Part shown: positions 25,519 through 32,858 of the stretch, one piece after another | Layout: each line of letters starts with the position of its first letter | How positions within the stretch are numbered: position 1 is the first letter of the stretch | From: Bacteroidota bacterium | GTDB taxonomy: Bacteria > Bacteroidota > Rhodothermia > Rhodothermales > UBA10348 | Length of the DNA: 33,959 nucleotides | Assembly (NCBI GenBank): GCA_022567305.1 | Contig: JADFHF010000038.1 | Span: forward strand, 1-33,959 | Reading direction: 5' to 3' | The notes under the pieces: generated by a model | What the model saw: the letters and a program-made list of their open reading frames with translations, nothing else | What the model was told of the DNA's origin: nothing | Database searches by the model: none | Program-made: the position numbers and the translations under genes

Positions 25519-25735
25519 TCTTTGTAGGGGGCGGTGGGTAGATGTACTAATTAATCAGATGTAACGCCGTTATGCAAGTAAAAACTTTCCACATCTGCAT
25601 TTTTTTACAATCGTGGATTTCTCGCCTGAATTTGACGATAATCAAGCGGTTGAATTCACCAATCTAGGGGCTTTTTTGGTTTATATCCGTTATTGGAAAC
25701 AAAATAATTCACTCGTTATTAGGCCTCCCAACAGG

Positions 25736-25744
25736 TTATCCACA
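25736..25744 (+). promoter_or_regulatory. DnaA box
   Basis: TTATCCACA is a perfect match to the consensus DnaA 9-mer. Weaker relatives are TTTCCACA at 25586-25593 and CTATCCACA at 25996-26004, the latter within the next gene. DnaA is known to control ribonucleotide reductase genes in some bacteria. A single perfect box is not enough to call an origin. Confidence 0.5.
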
Positions 25745-25972
25745 CTCCAAGTACGGGCATCGTCAATAACGGCTTAAACCATGTCCCAATAACGGAATTA
25801 GCAACGACAGAGGGATGACTTTTTGACCGCTGAACCCATTCCCTTTCGTGACGTTCAAGCCGCCATTGACTCGAGAAGCGAGCCACACATGACATTCCGA
25901 ACCGAGTAGTATTGCCTTATCATTTTCAGTACTACCCGATCGTTCCCGACGAACACACCAGGACGAAACATA

Positions 25973-26377
25973 ATGGAGTTCAACGAGCGTAGCGCCTATC
26001 CACACCCGAATGATTTCAAGGTGATGCGTCCTGAATACTTGGAGCAAGAAGACGGTTTTTTTCTCGCGACGATAACGATTACACCGTTCAAGGTCTCTGG
26101 AAAAAGCTCGTCAATGCCTGGTGCGCGGCGAGCTGCCTTATACGAAGCGGAGAAAACGTACCGCTCGTATCATCCTTCGTATCGGACCACCAATCCGTAT
26201 CCGGCAGAATTCATTGATAACGAAGCGGTTAACTGGAAACGGCTCTCTCCCATGCAACGAGAGAAGTTCGGTGATTACATTTTCATGAGCAACGATGGCG
26301 CGGAAGACGATGAAGACTATGCCGACATTGAGCAGATGCTCATGTGGGACGTGCGGCCTGAACCATCAGCCGATTAG
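25973..26377 (+). CDS. small conserved-looking protein of unknown function
   Basis: I do not recognise the family. The 134-residue product has no signal peptide or membrane segment. It opens MEFNERSAYPHPNDFKVMRP, has a compact beta-like stretch FFLATITITPFKVSGKSSSM, then RRAALYEAEKTYRSYHPSYR and an aromatic NPYPAEFIDNEAVNWKRLSP, and ends in a strongly acidic tail (DGAEDDEDYADIEQML). Codon use looks like the neighbours, and CCAGGACG precedes the ATG at the right distance, so it is probably real and cytoplasmic. A competing minus-strand frame (25763-26047) lacks these features. It is divergent from nrdJ across the 675-base regulatory region, which may control it. Confidence 0.65.
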   Translation: MEFNERSAYPHPNDFKVMRPEYLEQEDGFFLATITITPFKVSGKSSSMPGARRAALYEAEKTYRSYHPSYRTTNPYPAEFIDNEAVNWKRLSPMQREKFGDYIFMSNDGAEDDEDYADIEQMLMWDVRPEPSAD

Positions 26378-26441
26378 TGCGACGGAGAGCGAACGTCGCG
26401 CCGATCGAACTCAAAAGTGGACGCGCAGGACGATCTGGTCA

Positions 26442-26606
26442 TTAGTCCTTTGAGGCAAGCACCCAGATTGCGTGGACAAGTCCGGGGATATAACCCAACA
26501 TCGTAAGAAGGATGTTGACCCAGAAGTGCATGCCGAATCCCACCTTGAAAAATACGCCTATAGGCGGGATGATAATAGAAAGAACGATGCGGATGATGTT
26601 AGCCAT
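26442..26606 (-). CDS. Pmp3/YqaE family small membrane protein
   Basis: A 54-residue protein begins MANIIRIVLSIIIPPIGVFF and continues with KVGFGMHFWVNILLTMLGY before IPGLVHAIWVL. This is the two-helix Pmp3 (UPF0057) signature, including the PPIGV and GYIPGxxHA motifs. These peptides sit in the inner membrane and are linked to salt and membrane stress in yeast and plants; the role in bacteria is unclear. The ATG at 26606 is chosen because the family starts here. The frame stays open upstream to 26969, but that part overlaps the divergent small secreted gene. Length is typical. Confidence 0.92.
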   Translation of the reverse strand: MANIIRIVLSIIIPPIGVFFKVGFGMHFWVNILLTMLGYIPGLVHAIWVLASKD

Positions 26607-26710
26607 TCTATGATCTTCCGGTTCAGTACGACCGGGATTAGTGCCTTTTATTCTCAAATCATGTGCAATACCATACGGCGGAAACGTTCTTAGGGTGCAC
26701 TGTTCGGAAG

Positions 26711-26998
26711 ATGAGAAAGACCGCGTTTCAAGTGTCCTTTTGCGTTGCGGTAGCCGGGCTGGCTCTCGGCTCCGCAAGTCCTGCGCTGAGTCAGACTCTT
26801 GATTCCTTTCTGGTGGGCACGTGTAAAGAGGGAGAATCCGAGGCTTACTTGGACGTTGGTAACGTGCGTGCGCGCACTCCAAACGCAGGCGAATATGTTG
26901 TCCGATATCACCCGGAGGATCTACCGTCAGGCGTTTTTCTGGCACGTCTCCAGCTCGATCGTTCTTCAACGACGCAAAAATTTGTGCACATTAAATAG
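26711..26998 (+). CDS. short secreted protein ending in a T9SS-like sorting tail
   Basis: The 95-residue product has a signal peptide (FCVAVAGLALGSASPALS-QT). A short middle (TCKEGESEAYLDVGNVRART) is followed by PNAGEYVVRYHPEDLPSGVFLARLQ and a tail ending TTQKFVHIK. The last 35 residues match the pattern of type A T9SS sorting domains (LPSGVYxxRL...KxxxxK). The middle resembles the opening of large secreted Bacteroidota proteins, where a phrase like LDVGNVRARIPNNG is followed by hundreds of residues. It therefore looks like a large T9SS cargo gene reduced to its two ends by an in-frame deletion. It may be translated but without cargo. The start at 26711 is chosen for the signal peptide. Confidence 0.6.
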   Translation: MRKTAFQVSFCVAVAGLALGSASPALSQTLDSFLVGTCKEGESEAYLDVGNVRARTPNAGEYVVRYHPEDLPSGVFLARLQLDRSSTTQKFVHIK

Positions 26999-27025
26999 CA
27001 CATGGTTTAGCGCTATGTTTCGGGG

Positions 27026-28525
27026 TCAACGCGAATTCTTTTCCAGATCCCTGGCGTTTTTCATGATCCTGTCTTTGATCTTCATCAGATAATCGAGGGC
27101 CGCATCGTGCTCATTCGGAATGTTTCCTTCCAGAATGGCTTCCCGGATGGCTTCTTTGAGCTCACCGACGAGCCTTCCAGGCTCTAGATTGAGCGATTTC
27201 ATGATTTCCAGTCCGTCTACCGGGGGCTGGAAGTTTCGGACCCGATCCTTCTCTTCGACGACGATCATTTTTTCATCAACCGTATCGAAAGCCCGAAGGT
27301 ATTTCCGGACGCGCAGCGGATTCTTCGACGTGATGTCGGCTCGCACAAGAAGCATCAAGTCCTCTACAACATCTCCCGCGTCGAACAGGAGTCGTCGAAC
27401 TGCGGAGTCGGTGACGATTTCATCGACGAGCGAGACGGGTCGATGATGCAGGCGGATGAGCTTTTGAACATATTTCATCCGCTCGTCCGTTGGAAGACGA
27501 AGCCGCTTGAAGATTTTGGGGATCATGCGGGCGCCGCGCTCCTCATGACCGTGAAACGTCCAACCGATCCCCGGTGTGAAGCGTTTCGTTCTGGGTTTCC
27601 CGATGTCGTGGAGCAACGCAGCCCATCGTAGCCAGTGAGTTTCTTTGGAAGACCGGTGGGCCGTCAGCTGGACCAGATTGTCCAGGACCTCAAGCGTGTG
27701 GAAGAAATTGTCCTTGTGTTTCTGTCCACCAATGGTGTCGACACCTTGCAGGGCTACCAGTTCGGGAAAAAAGAGCTTGAGCGTGGTACTTTCAAAGAGG
27801 GCGCGAAATCCGATAGAGGGAATAGATGCAGAGATGATTTTCTCCAGTTCGTAGCTGATCCGCTCCATACTCACGATCGAAAGGCGATCGGCGCATTTGC
27901 GCATCGCCCTAACCGTTTTCGGATCGATCGGAAAGCCCAGCTGCGCCGAAAACCGAGCAGCCCGGATAATCCGGAGCGGATCGTCGTCGAACGTCTTTGC
28001 CGGGTCAAGCGGTGTACGTAACACACCTTTCTTCAGATCACTCCTTCCACCGAACGGGTCGATGATCTCGCCCAACCGGTCGGGTGAGATATGCATGGCC
28101 ATCGCATTAACCGTAAAATCTCTCCGATTAAGATCATCGTTCAGCGTGCCCTCTTCCACGATCGGCTTTCGTGAGTCGCGCCGGTAGCTTTCTTTTCGGG
28201 CGCCGACAAACTCGAGAGCTGCGACGCCGTCTCCTTCTGGAGATGGAATATGAACAGAAGCGGTACCGAAGTTCGGGTAAACATGGGCCGTGGCGCCGTT
28301 CATGTCATTGCAGACGGCTTCGGCAAGCTGGATACCGGTACCGTGTCCTATGGTTACGAAATCTATGTCCGTGGTCGCGCGATCGAGTAGTGTATCCCTG
28401 ACGACTCCACCAACGGCATAAACCTCGATACCCTCATCCACCGCAGTCTTGCCTACCCGTGTGAGCACCTGCTCGACGGGTGGATGAATCAGATCTGAAA
28501 CGTTTTGGGTTTTAATGTTCGGCAT
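27026..28525 (-). CDS. cca: CCA-adding tRNA nucleotidyltransferase with HD domain
   Basis: The enzyme adds or repairs the 3' CCA end of tRNAs. The 499-residue product begins MPNIKTQNVSDLIHPP at ATG 28525; the frame extends to 28597 but the extra residues look non-coding. Class II nucleotidyltransferase motifs are GGVVRDTLLDRATTDIDFV (39-57, with the catalytic DID at 53-55), RRDFTVNAMAM, IDPFGGRSDLKKGVLRT, and DDDPLRIIRAARFSAQLGF. A C-terminal HD phosphohydrolase-type domain contains WAALLHDIGKP and FHGHEERGA. This HD-bearing type is common in Bacteroidota. Closely related poly(A) polymerases cannot be excluded by eye. It is 110 bases downstream of the gamma-glutamyltransferase-like gene. Confidence 0.92.
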   Translation of the reverse strand: MPNIKTQNVSDLIHPPVEQVLTRVGKTAVDEGIEVYAVGGVVRDTLLDRATTDIDFVTIGHGTGIQLAEAVCNDMNGATAHVYPNFGTASVHIPSPEGDGVAALEFVGARKESYRRDSRKPIVEEGTLNDDLNRRDFTVNAMAMHISPDRLGEIIDPFGGRSDLKKGVLRTPLDPAKTFDDDPLRIIRAARFSAQLGFPIDPKTVRAMRKCADRLSIVSMERISYELEKIISASIPSIGFRALFESTTLKLFFPELVALQGVDTIGGQKHKDNFFHTLEVLDNLVQLTAHRSSKETHWLRWAALLHDIGKPRTKRFTPGIGWTFHGHEERGARMIPKIFKRLRLPTDERMKYVQKLIRLHHRPVSLVDEIVTDSAVRRLLFDAGDVVEDLMLLVRADITSKNPLRVRKYLRAFDTVDEKMIVVEEKDRVRNFQPPVDGLEIMKSLNLEPGRLVGELKEAIREAILEGNIPNEHDAALDYLMKIKDRIMKNARDLEKNSR

Positions 28526-28612
28526 CGGATCATTTGCCAGAGGAAATGTCGGAATGGGAACGCATTGGTATCCATAAAAACAGAATACCAATTCCAAAAC
28601 GATGGGTTCTGC

Positions 28613-28631
28613 GAACCCTGAGACAGGGTTC
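28613..28631 (-). terminator. hairpin after the gamma-glutamyltransferase-like gene
   Basis: A perfect 8-bp stem, gaaccctg with cagggttc around a 3-base loop, begins 5 bases after the stop at 28636 in the minus direction. An overlapping alternative stem (gggtt with aaccc) follows, and a second inverted repeat, attggtat with ataccaat, lies at 28564-28592. The T-run after the first stem is weak (gtttt about 14 bases on), so partial termination before cca is the most that can be said. Confidence 0.5.
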
Positions 28632-28635
28632 CAAT

Positions 28636-30375
28636 CTAAATACCGAGGGCCATTCCATCTTTTCGGATATCGGAGGCTCCTATATACTCGCCTTTCATTC
28701 GGTTGATGGCGATCGCCTGATAGCCCCCAAAAACGCCCACTCGACGCTTTACAACGTGTCCTCTTCGTTCTAACTCAACCGAAATATCCTGATCGAAGCT
28801 GTCTTCGAGAAGAACGACACCCCCGTCATCACACACGAAGCCCGTGGGCCGACTGGATCCAGTGTGTCGCCACCGGAGCGCATCGCCGGCTTCCTGGAGA
28901 CCCATCTCAAAATCGATCAGATTCGTGAGGACCTGAACCTGACCCTGAGGTTGCATTGCGCCTCCCATCACGCCGAAGCTCAATAGTGGCTCGCCATTTT
29001 CAAGGACAAATGCAGGGATAATCGTGTGGAACGGGCGCTTCCCTGGCTCATATCCGTTCGGGTGCTCCGGATCGAGCGAGAAGAGAGCACCTCTGTTTTG
29101 AAGTGCGAATCCGAGTCCGTCGGGTACGAGACCACTTCCGAATTTGAGAAAATTACTCTGAATCAGGGAAACCATCATTCCGTCAGAATCCGCAGTCGTC
29201 AGATAGCACGTATCGCCATGCTCGTCGATCGGAAGCCAGGCTGCTCTACACGTCAGGGCCGTGTCTGGGAGAATCATTTTTCGATGTGCGCTGGCCCTCG
29301 TCGGAGAAAGCAAGGTCTCGATGGGCGCATGGGAGAAGTCCGGATCTGCATACAATCGAGCACGATCTTCGAATGTAAGTTTCTTTGCTTCGATCATCTG
29401 ATGAATTGCCTCGGCCGAATTCGGCCCCAGCTCCCCCAGGTTAATTCCCTCGAGGATATTCAACATCTGCAAGGCAGTTATGCCTTGCCCGTTAGGAGGA
29501 AGTTCGAAAACCTCAAAGCCGCGGTAATTGATCGAGATTGGCTCGACCCACTCCGACCGATGATCGGCGAGATCCCTTGCGCTCAGAAACCCGCCCACCC
29601 GTCTCACATAGTTTCCAATCGTCTCTGCGATCCGGCTCTGATAGAACGCGTTTTTCCCACCGTCGCTGATTTCTTGAAGCGTAGCCGAGAGGTCGGGATT
29701 GGTGAACGTTTCTCCTGAGGTCGGAGCCCGGCCGCCCGGCGCAAACGTGGACAACAGGTTTGACGAATATCGTTGCTCCTTGTCCAGTTCTCGAATCTGC
29801 TCAAGGTCGTCAGCCCATTCACATGCAATGACTTGGGTAACAGGAAAGCCTCGCCGCGCCGCTTGAATTGCAGGTGCGAGAAGACGCGCCATTTCCAACC
29901 TCCCGAATCGCTCATGAAGCATAAACCATCCGCTGACGCAACCGGGCACACTTACACTCAGCGGACCACGCACGGGGATTTCCCCCGTTTCGCCGACGCT
30001 AGCACTTAGGAGTTCGCGAGCGAGTTGGCGCGGAGAACGACCGCTGGCATTCAGCCCGATCAGTTTCGCGGCGCCGGGATCCCAAACCATGGCAAAAAGA
30101 TCACCCCCGGGGCCGCACCCGATGGGTTCGACCAGAGCGAGCATGGCGTTCGCGGCGATCGCAGCATCGACAGCGGTTCCTCCGGCATTCAGGATCTCAA
30201 CGGCAACGAGGGACGCGAGGGGCTGACTCGTGGCCACCATTCCGTTGGTGGCCCGGACATCCGCTGACGGTCGCCCGGCCGGTCTTCCGAAAAATCGTCC
30301 GGCCGGTCTTCCGAAAAATTGCCCGGCTTCTCGTCCAGCCTCTTGTCCGGAAAGAGCCTTTAATCTTGATGCCAT
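28636..30375 (-). CDS. gamma-glutamyltransferase family protein
   Basis: Family members are made as one chain that cuts itself at a Thr and then transfer or hydrolyse gamma-glutamyl groups such as those of glutathione. Motifs are GMVATSQPLASLVAVEILNAGGTAVDAAIAAN split in the standard way, EPIGCGPGGDLFAMVWD, SVPGCVSGWFMLHERFG, and ELPPNGQGITALQMLN. The small-subunit start is HGDTCYLTTADSDGMMVS, with the candidate Thr nucleophile, and the late loop is SFGVMGGAMQPQGQVQVL. No signal peptide is seen, unlike many periplasmic relatives. Some family members act on cephalosporin-type or other substrates. The first 36 residues are a repeated, charged lead (AGQFFGRPAGRFFGRPAGRP), and the true start could be later. 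It starts 3 bases after the Ycf48-like gene ends. Confidence 0.88.
   Translation of the reverse strand: MASRLKALSGQEAGREAGQFFGRPAGRFFGRPAGRPSADVRATNGMVATSQPLASLVAVEILNAGGTAVDAAIAANAMLALVEPIGCGPGGDLFAMVWDPGAAKLIGLNASGRSPRQLARELLSASVGETGEIPVRGPLSVSVPGCVSGWFMLHERFGRLEMARLLAPAIQAARRGFPVTQVIACEWADDLEQIRELDKEQRYSSNLLSTFAPGGRAPTSGETFTNPDLSATLQEISDGGKNAFYQSRIAETIGNYVRRVGGFLSARDLADHRSEWVEPISINYRGFEVFELPPNGQGITALQMLNILEGINLGELGPNSAEAIHQMIEAKKLTFEDRARLYADPDFSHAPIETLLSPTRASAHRKMILPDTALTCRAAWLPIDEHGDTCYLTTADSDGMMVSLIQSNFLKFGSGLVPDGLGFALQNRGALFSLDPEHPNGYEPGKRPFHTIIPAFVLENGEPLLSFGVMGGAMQPQGQVQVLTNLIDFEMGLQEAGDALRWRHTGSSRPTGFVCDDGGVVLLEDSFDQDISVELERRGHVVKRRVGVFGGYQAIAINRMKGEYIGASDIRKDGMALGI
30273..30320 (-). 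repeat. 24-bp tandem repeat in the gamma-glutamyltransferase N-terminus
   Basis: Two near-identical 24-base units (30273-30296 and 30297-30320; core ccggccggtcttccgaaaaa) plus a partial third encode AGRFFGRP-type octapeptides. The unit is a multiple of three, so the frame is kept. It lies before the first conserved motif of the enzyme and is not part of the normal fold. Confidence 0.8.
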
Positions 30376-30378
30376 TGC

Positions 30379-31473
30379 TTAACGACTCGTCACTCTCGCA
30401 GCCCGATCATTTTTGATTCGGGCGATATTCCGTGGACCGATCGCCCAACCCGCATCCGCGTGTACGAAAGCCACTGACCAGTAGCTGGTCGAGTCGATTC
30501 TAGTCCACGTCATTCCATGGTCTGTAGAATAGTCCGTACCGGTCGGAGCAACACCTACGATCGTCGGCGTGGGTGCATTCGGGACGAATGAAGAACCAAA
30601 TACGGATCCGGTCAGGTTACTTTGTCCGGCTGTGTTCCAGGTGGTACCACCATCCTCGGTGATGGCCACGTTTAACACGAGACTATCCGCTACGGAGTAT
30701 TCACCGCCCATGGCAATACCCCGGGAGTCGTCTAGGAACGATAGCGTAAAAATGCCTGACGTGGGTGAGTCGCTGCGTATCGGGGTTGGTGATTCAGACC
30801 AAGTCTTCCCATAATCTTTCGTGCGAATGACGCGCGTGTCCACCGATGATGCGCCGGTCGAAAACCAGCCGAGTCCGCCGGGGCGCGTCACCACACAGGT
30901 GCCACTCGCAGCAAATGCACCTTCGCCTTCGCGTGCATCCGGGACCCGAGCCGGATCAATCCGGGTCCAAGTGGTGCCTCCATCACTGGTCTGAATGAGT
31001 TGAAATTCGTTCTCGTGCGAATCGGAAAACGCGAAGCCCGTATCCTCATCCCAGAAAGAGAAACAGTCAAAAAAGCCATTCGGGTCCTGATTCTGGAACA
31101 CCATGGTCCATGTGTCACCACCGTCGTCGGTTCGGTAAATTCGCGAATCCGTACCCGAACCGATCGAGAGGAGAAAGGCTGTATTCGAATTGAATGCGTG
31201 CACATCTCGAAATTGAAGGCTGTCTGCGCCCGGGACCACTCCGGCCTTCCACGTACTCCCACCGTCTGTCGTCCGAACGAATCGTCCACCCGATCCACTC
31301 ACCCAAACGGTCGATTCGTCGACGGCACTGATACCGACAAACAGGGCCGTTGAATCCAAGTACTGAACCTCCCAGAAGGGATTTTCCAGGCCCAGAGAAA
31401 CGACTTCGTCAAGCTGGCGATCACACGAGATAATCGTAAGCGCACTGGCAGCGATAAGAACAAATTTTGTCAT
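30379..31473 (-). CDS. Ycf48/BNR-like beta-propeller lipoprotein
   Basis: I start at ATG 31473 (MTKFVLIAASALTIISC), which gives a lipoprotein signal with a lipobox ending at Cys17. The frame extends to 31557 without support. The 364-residue protein is built from propeller blades bearing the Asp-box-like motif: RTTDGGSTW, RTDDGGDTW, QTSDGGTTW, RTKDYGKTW, ITEDGGTTW and STDHGMTW. These alternate with strands such as VWVSGSGGRF and TGFAFSDSHE. This is the layout of Ycf48-like and related proteins of Bacteroidota, often annotated as oxidoreductases without proof. It probably faces the periplasm or cell surface. The function here is unknown. It is followed 3 bases later by the gamma-glutamyltransferase-like gene, so the two are likely one transcript. 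Confidence 0.85.
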   Translation of the reverse strand: MTKFVLIAASALTIISCDRQLDEVVSLGLENPFWEVQYLDSTALFVGISAVDESTVWVSGSGGRFVRTTDGGSTWKAGVVPGADSLQFRDVHAFNSNTAFLLSIGSGTDSRIYRTDDGGDTWTMVFQNQDPNGFFDCFSFWDEDTGFAFSDSHENEFQLIQTSDGGTTWTRIDPARVPDAREGEGAFAASGTCVVTRPGGLGWFSTGASSVDTRVIRTKDYGKTWSESPTPIRSDSPTSGIFTLSFLDDSRGIAMGGEYSVADSLVLNVAITEDGGTTWNTAGQSNLTGSVFGSSFVPNAPTPTIVGVAPTGTDYSTDHGMTWTRIDSTSYWSVAFVHADAGWAIGPRNIARIKNDRAARVTSR

Positions 31474-31620
31474 ATTCGTGGTCTTTGCTGGTGCCGACTG
31501 CAAATCGTCTGTGATAGGATCCAGGGAGGCAAGGTAGCCCAGAGAATTTCGGAACATTTAGTCTGAAATGCGTAGTCAAGCGCGGAAAGACCCGCTTTTC
31601 TTGATTCAAAGATTCGCCTG

Positions 31621-32103
31621 ATGAAAAAAATCGCTGTATTTGCCGCCGTGGCCGGCCTTGTTCTCGTCGGACTGGCCTTTTCCTTTTTACAAGGAGACGC
31701 TACAGCGGCTACAAAAATCGTTGTGTATAAAACCGCGACCTGTAGCTGCTGCGGGAGCTGGGTAGAACACTTGAAAAAGGCCGGGTTCGATGTCGAGGTG
31801 AATGACATGAGCCAGGCCAATCTGTCTTCGGTAAAGACCCAGCATGGGATTGACAGGCGATACTGGTCGTGCCACACGGCGACGGTTAACGGATACCTGT
31901 TGGAGGGTCACGTACCGGCTGAGCAGATCGTCAGAATGTTGATTGAAAAGCCTGACGTGGCTGGACTAGCCGTACCCGGAATGCCCGCCGGCTCACCTGG
32001 AATGGAAATGGCCGACCAATCGATGCATCAGTCCTTCGACGTGGTAGCGTTCAACAAGGACGGCTCATCGAGCGTGTACCATCACGTCGAAGCGGGCGAC
32101 TAA
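31621..32103 (+). CDS. DUF411 family periplasmic metal-binding-like protein
   Basis: The 160-residue protein has an N-terminal hydrophobic signal or anchor (IAVFAAVAGLVLVGLAFSFL). It continues with IVVYKTATCSCCGSWVEHLKKAGFDVEV, a thioredoxin-like start with a CxCC motif, then the conserved RRYWSCHTATVNGYLLEGHVPAEQI, where Cys and His may bind metal. The VPGMPAGSPGMEM Met-rich motif near the end matches the family. DUF411 proteins are often found with copper-resistance genes, and the Met/Cys/His set fits copper handling, but no other copper gene lies here. It is transcribed away from the Ycf48-like gene. Length is normal for the family. Confidence 0.92.
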   Translation: MKKIAVFAAVAGLVLVGLAFSFLQGDATAATKIVVYKTATCSCCGSWVEHLKKAGFDVEVNDMSQANLSSVKTQHGIDRRYWSCHTATVNGYLLEGHVPAEQIVRMLIEKPDVAGLAVPGMPAGSPGMEMADQSMHQSFDVVAFNKDGSSSVYHHVEAGD

Positions 32104-32118
32104 GTTCACGTCTGGAAG

Positions 32119-32817
32119 CTAGAGAATGCGGATACGCATATTTCGATACGATACGCTTGTGTGGTCTCCCTGAAGGGCAATATGGCCTGATTCCCGTAAG
32201 CCATAGTCAGGATAATCTATCCACTTACTGGCCGCCACGTCGGCCTTCCACTGATCGGTCCAAAGCTCGTATTCCACGACTTTTTCTCCGTTGAGCCAGT
32301 GCTCGACGAGCGCTCCGTCGACCACAATGCGTCCCGTATTCCACTGTCCAGCTGCATTTACGACACGGGCCGATGGAGGATGGATATCGTAGTTCGAACC
32401 GGCACTGTGCTTTGATGCCTGACCATCCGTATGGTGGGCATCATCGAGGATTTGATACTCTGGGCCTGTCTCATATGGAGCGTCATGATCTTCCGTCACA
32501 CGAAACATGACTCCGCTATTGCCGGCTTCCGGCACCATCCACTCGAATTCAAACTCGAAATTAGAAAACTGCTCCTTCGTAACCAGGTCTCCCTCGTGGG
32601 ACGCAGCGGTCATGGTCATTACGCCGTCAACGATCTCCCAGCCCGGTGCCATCGATTCCTGCTTATACCCCCTCCAGTTATCCATTGAACTGCCGTCAAA
32701 CAAGACTTGCCATTCTGAAGACGTTTCGGGGGCGGCTTCTGGAGAATCGGATTCATCGTCTGATCCGGCGCAGGCAATAAAGATCATGGAGAGTAAGAGG
32801 AACTTGCAAAAAGTCAT
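32119..32817 (-). CDS. DUF1080 (3-keto-disaccharide hydrolase domain) lipoprotein
   Basis: The product has a lipoprotein signal (FLLLSMIFIAC, Cys16) and an acidic linker. One jelly-roll domain follows, starting WQVLFDGSSMDNWRGYK and running through FEFEFEWMVPEAGNSGVMFRV, EYQILDDAHH and GRIVVDGALVEHWLNGEKVVEYEL, and ending with a GHIALQGDHTSVSYRNMRIR strand. This is the DUF1080 fold, whose members include hydrolases of 3-keto-glycosides and carbohydrate-binding domains. The length of 232 residues is typical. It is 41 bases downstream of the TIM-barrel isomerase on the same strand, and an MFS permease lies before that, so a sugar-degradation operon is likely. The actual substrate is unknown. 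Confidence 0.9.
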   Translation of the reverse strand: MTFCKFLLLSMIFIACAGSDDESDSPEAAPETSSEWQVLFDGSSMDNWRGYKQESMAPGWEIVDGVMTMTAASHEGDLVTKEQFSNFEFEFEWMVPEAGNSGVMFRVTEDHDAPYETGPEYQILDDAHHTDGQASKHSAGSNYDIHPPSARVVNAAGQWNTGRIVVDGALVEHWLNGEKVVEYELWTDQWKADVAASKWIDYPDYGLRESGHIALQGDHTSVSYRNMRIRIL

Positions 32818-32858
32818 GATTTTCGGAAGAAGATGTCCAGGATTGAAATCGATGGGTC

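Larger units (their letters stand above)
25484..25795. promoter_or_regulatory. cluster of CCGTTATT/AATAACGG motifs upstream of nrdJ
   Basis: The 8-base word AATAACGG or its complement CCGTTATT occurs at 25484-25491, 25687-25694, 25765-25772 and 25788-25795. Partial copies are CCGTTAT at 25567-25573 and CGTTATT at 25714-25720. The copies at 25687 and 25786 extend to ten bases each (CCGTTATTGG and its exact complement CCAATAACGG). Four exact copies in about 310 bases is far above chance for an 8-mer. The region has no gene, is AT-rich in places, and contains a DnaA box. It looks like a multi-site operator or replication-protein target, possibly controlling nrdJ or the divergent gene at 25973. 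Confidence 0.55.

Noticed and set aside
25298-25560. Cobalamin riboswitch upstream of nrdJ
   Set aside because: I looked on the minus strand for the B12 box and the other conserved cobalamin-aptamer segments and did not find them. A partial gaaatccggtcgccac similarity is not enough.
25484-25795. Chromosomal origin of replication
   Set aside because: Only one perfect DnaA box is present, dnaA is not nearby, and the neighbouring genes are not typical origin genes. Kept as a regulatory cluster only.
25763-26047. 94-codon minus-strand frame upstream of nrdJ
   Set aside because: It overlaps the start of the better-supported plus-strand gene at 25973, and its product lacks coherent features.
26607-26969. 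N-terminal extension of the Pmp3-like gene
   Set aside because: Residues before the family start are Arg/Pro-rich shadow sequence opposite the secreted mini-protein gene.
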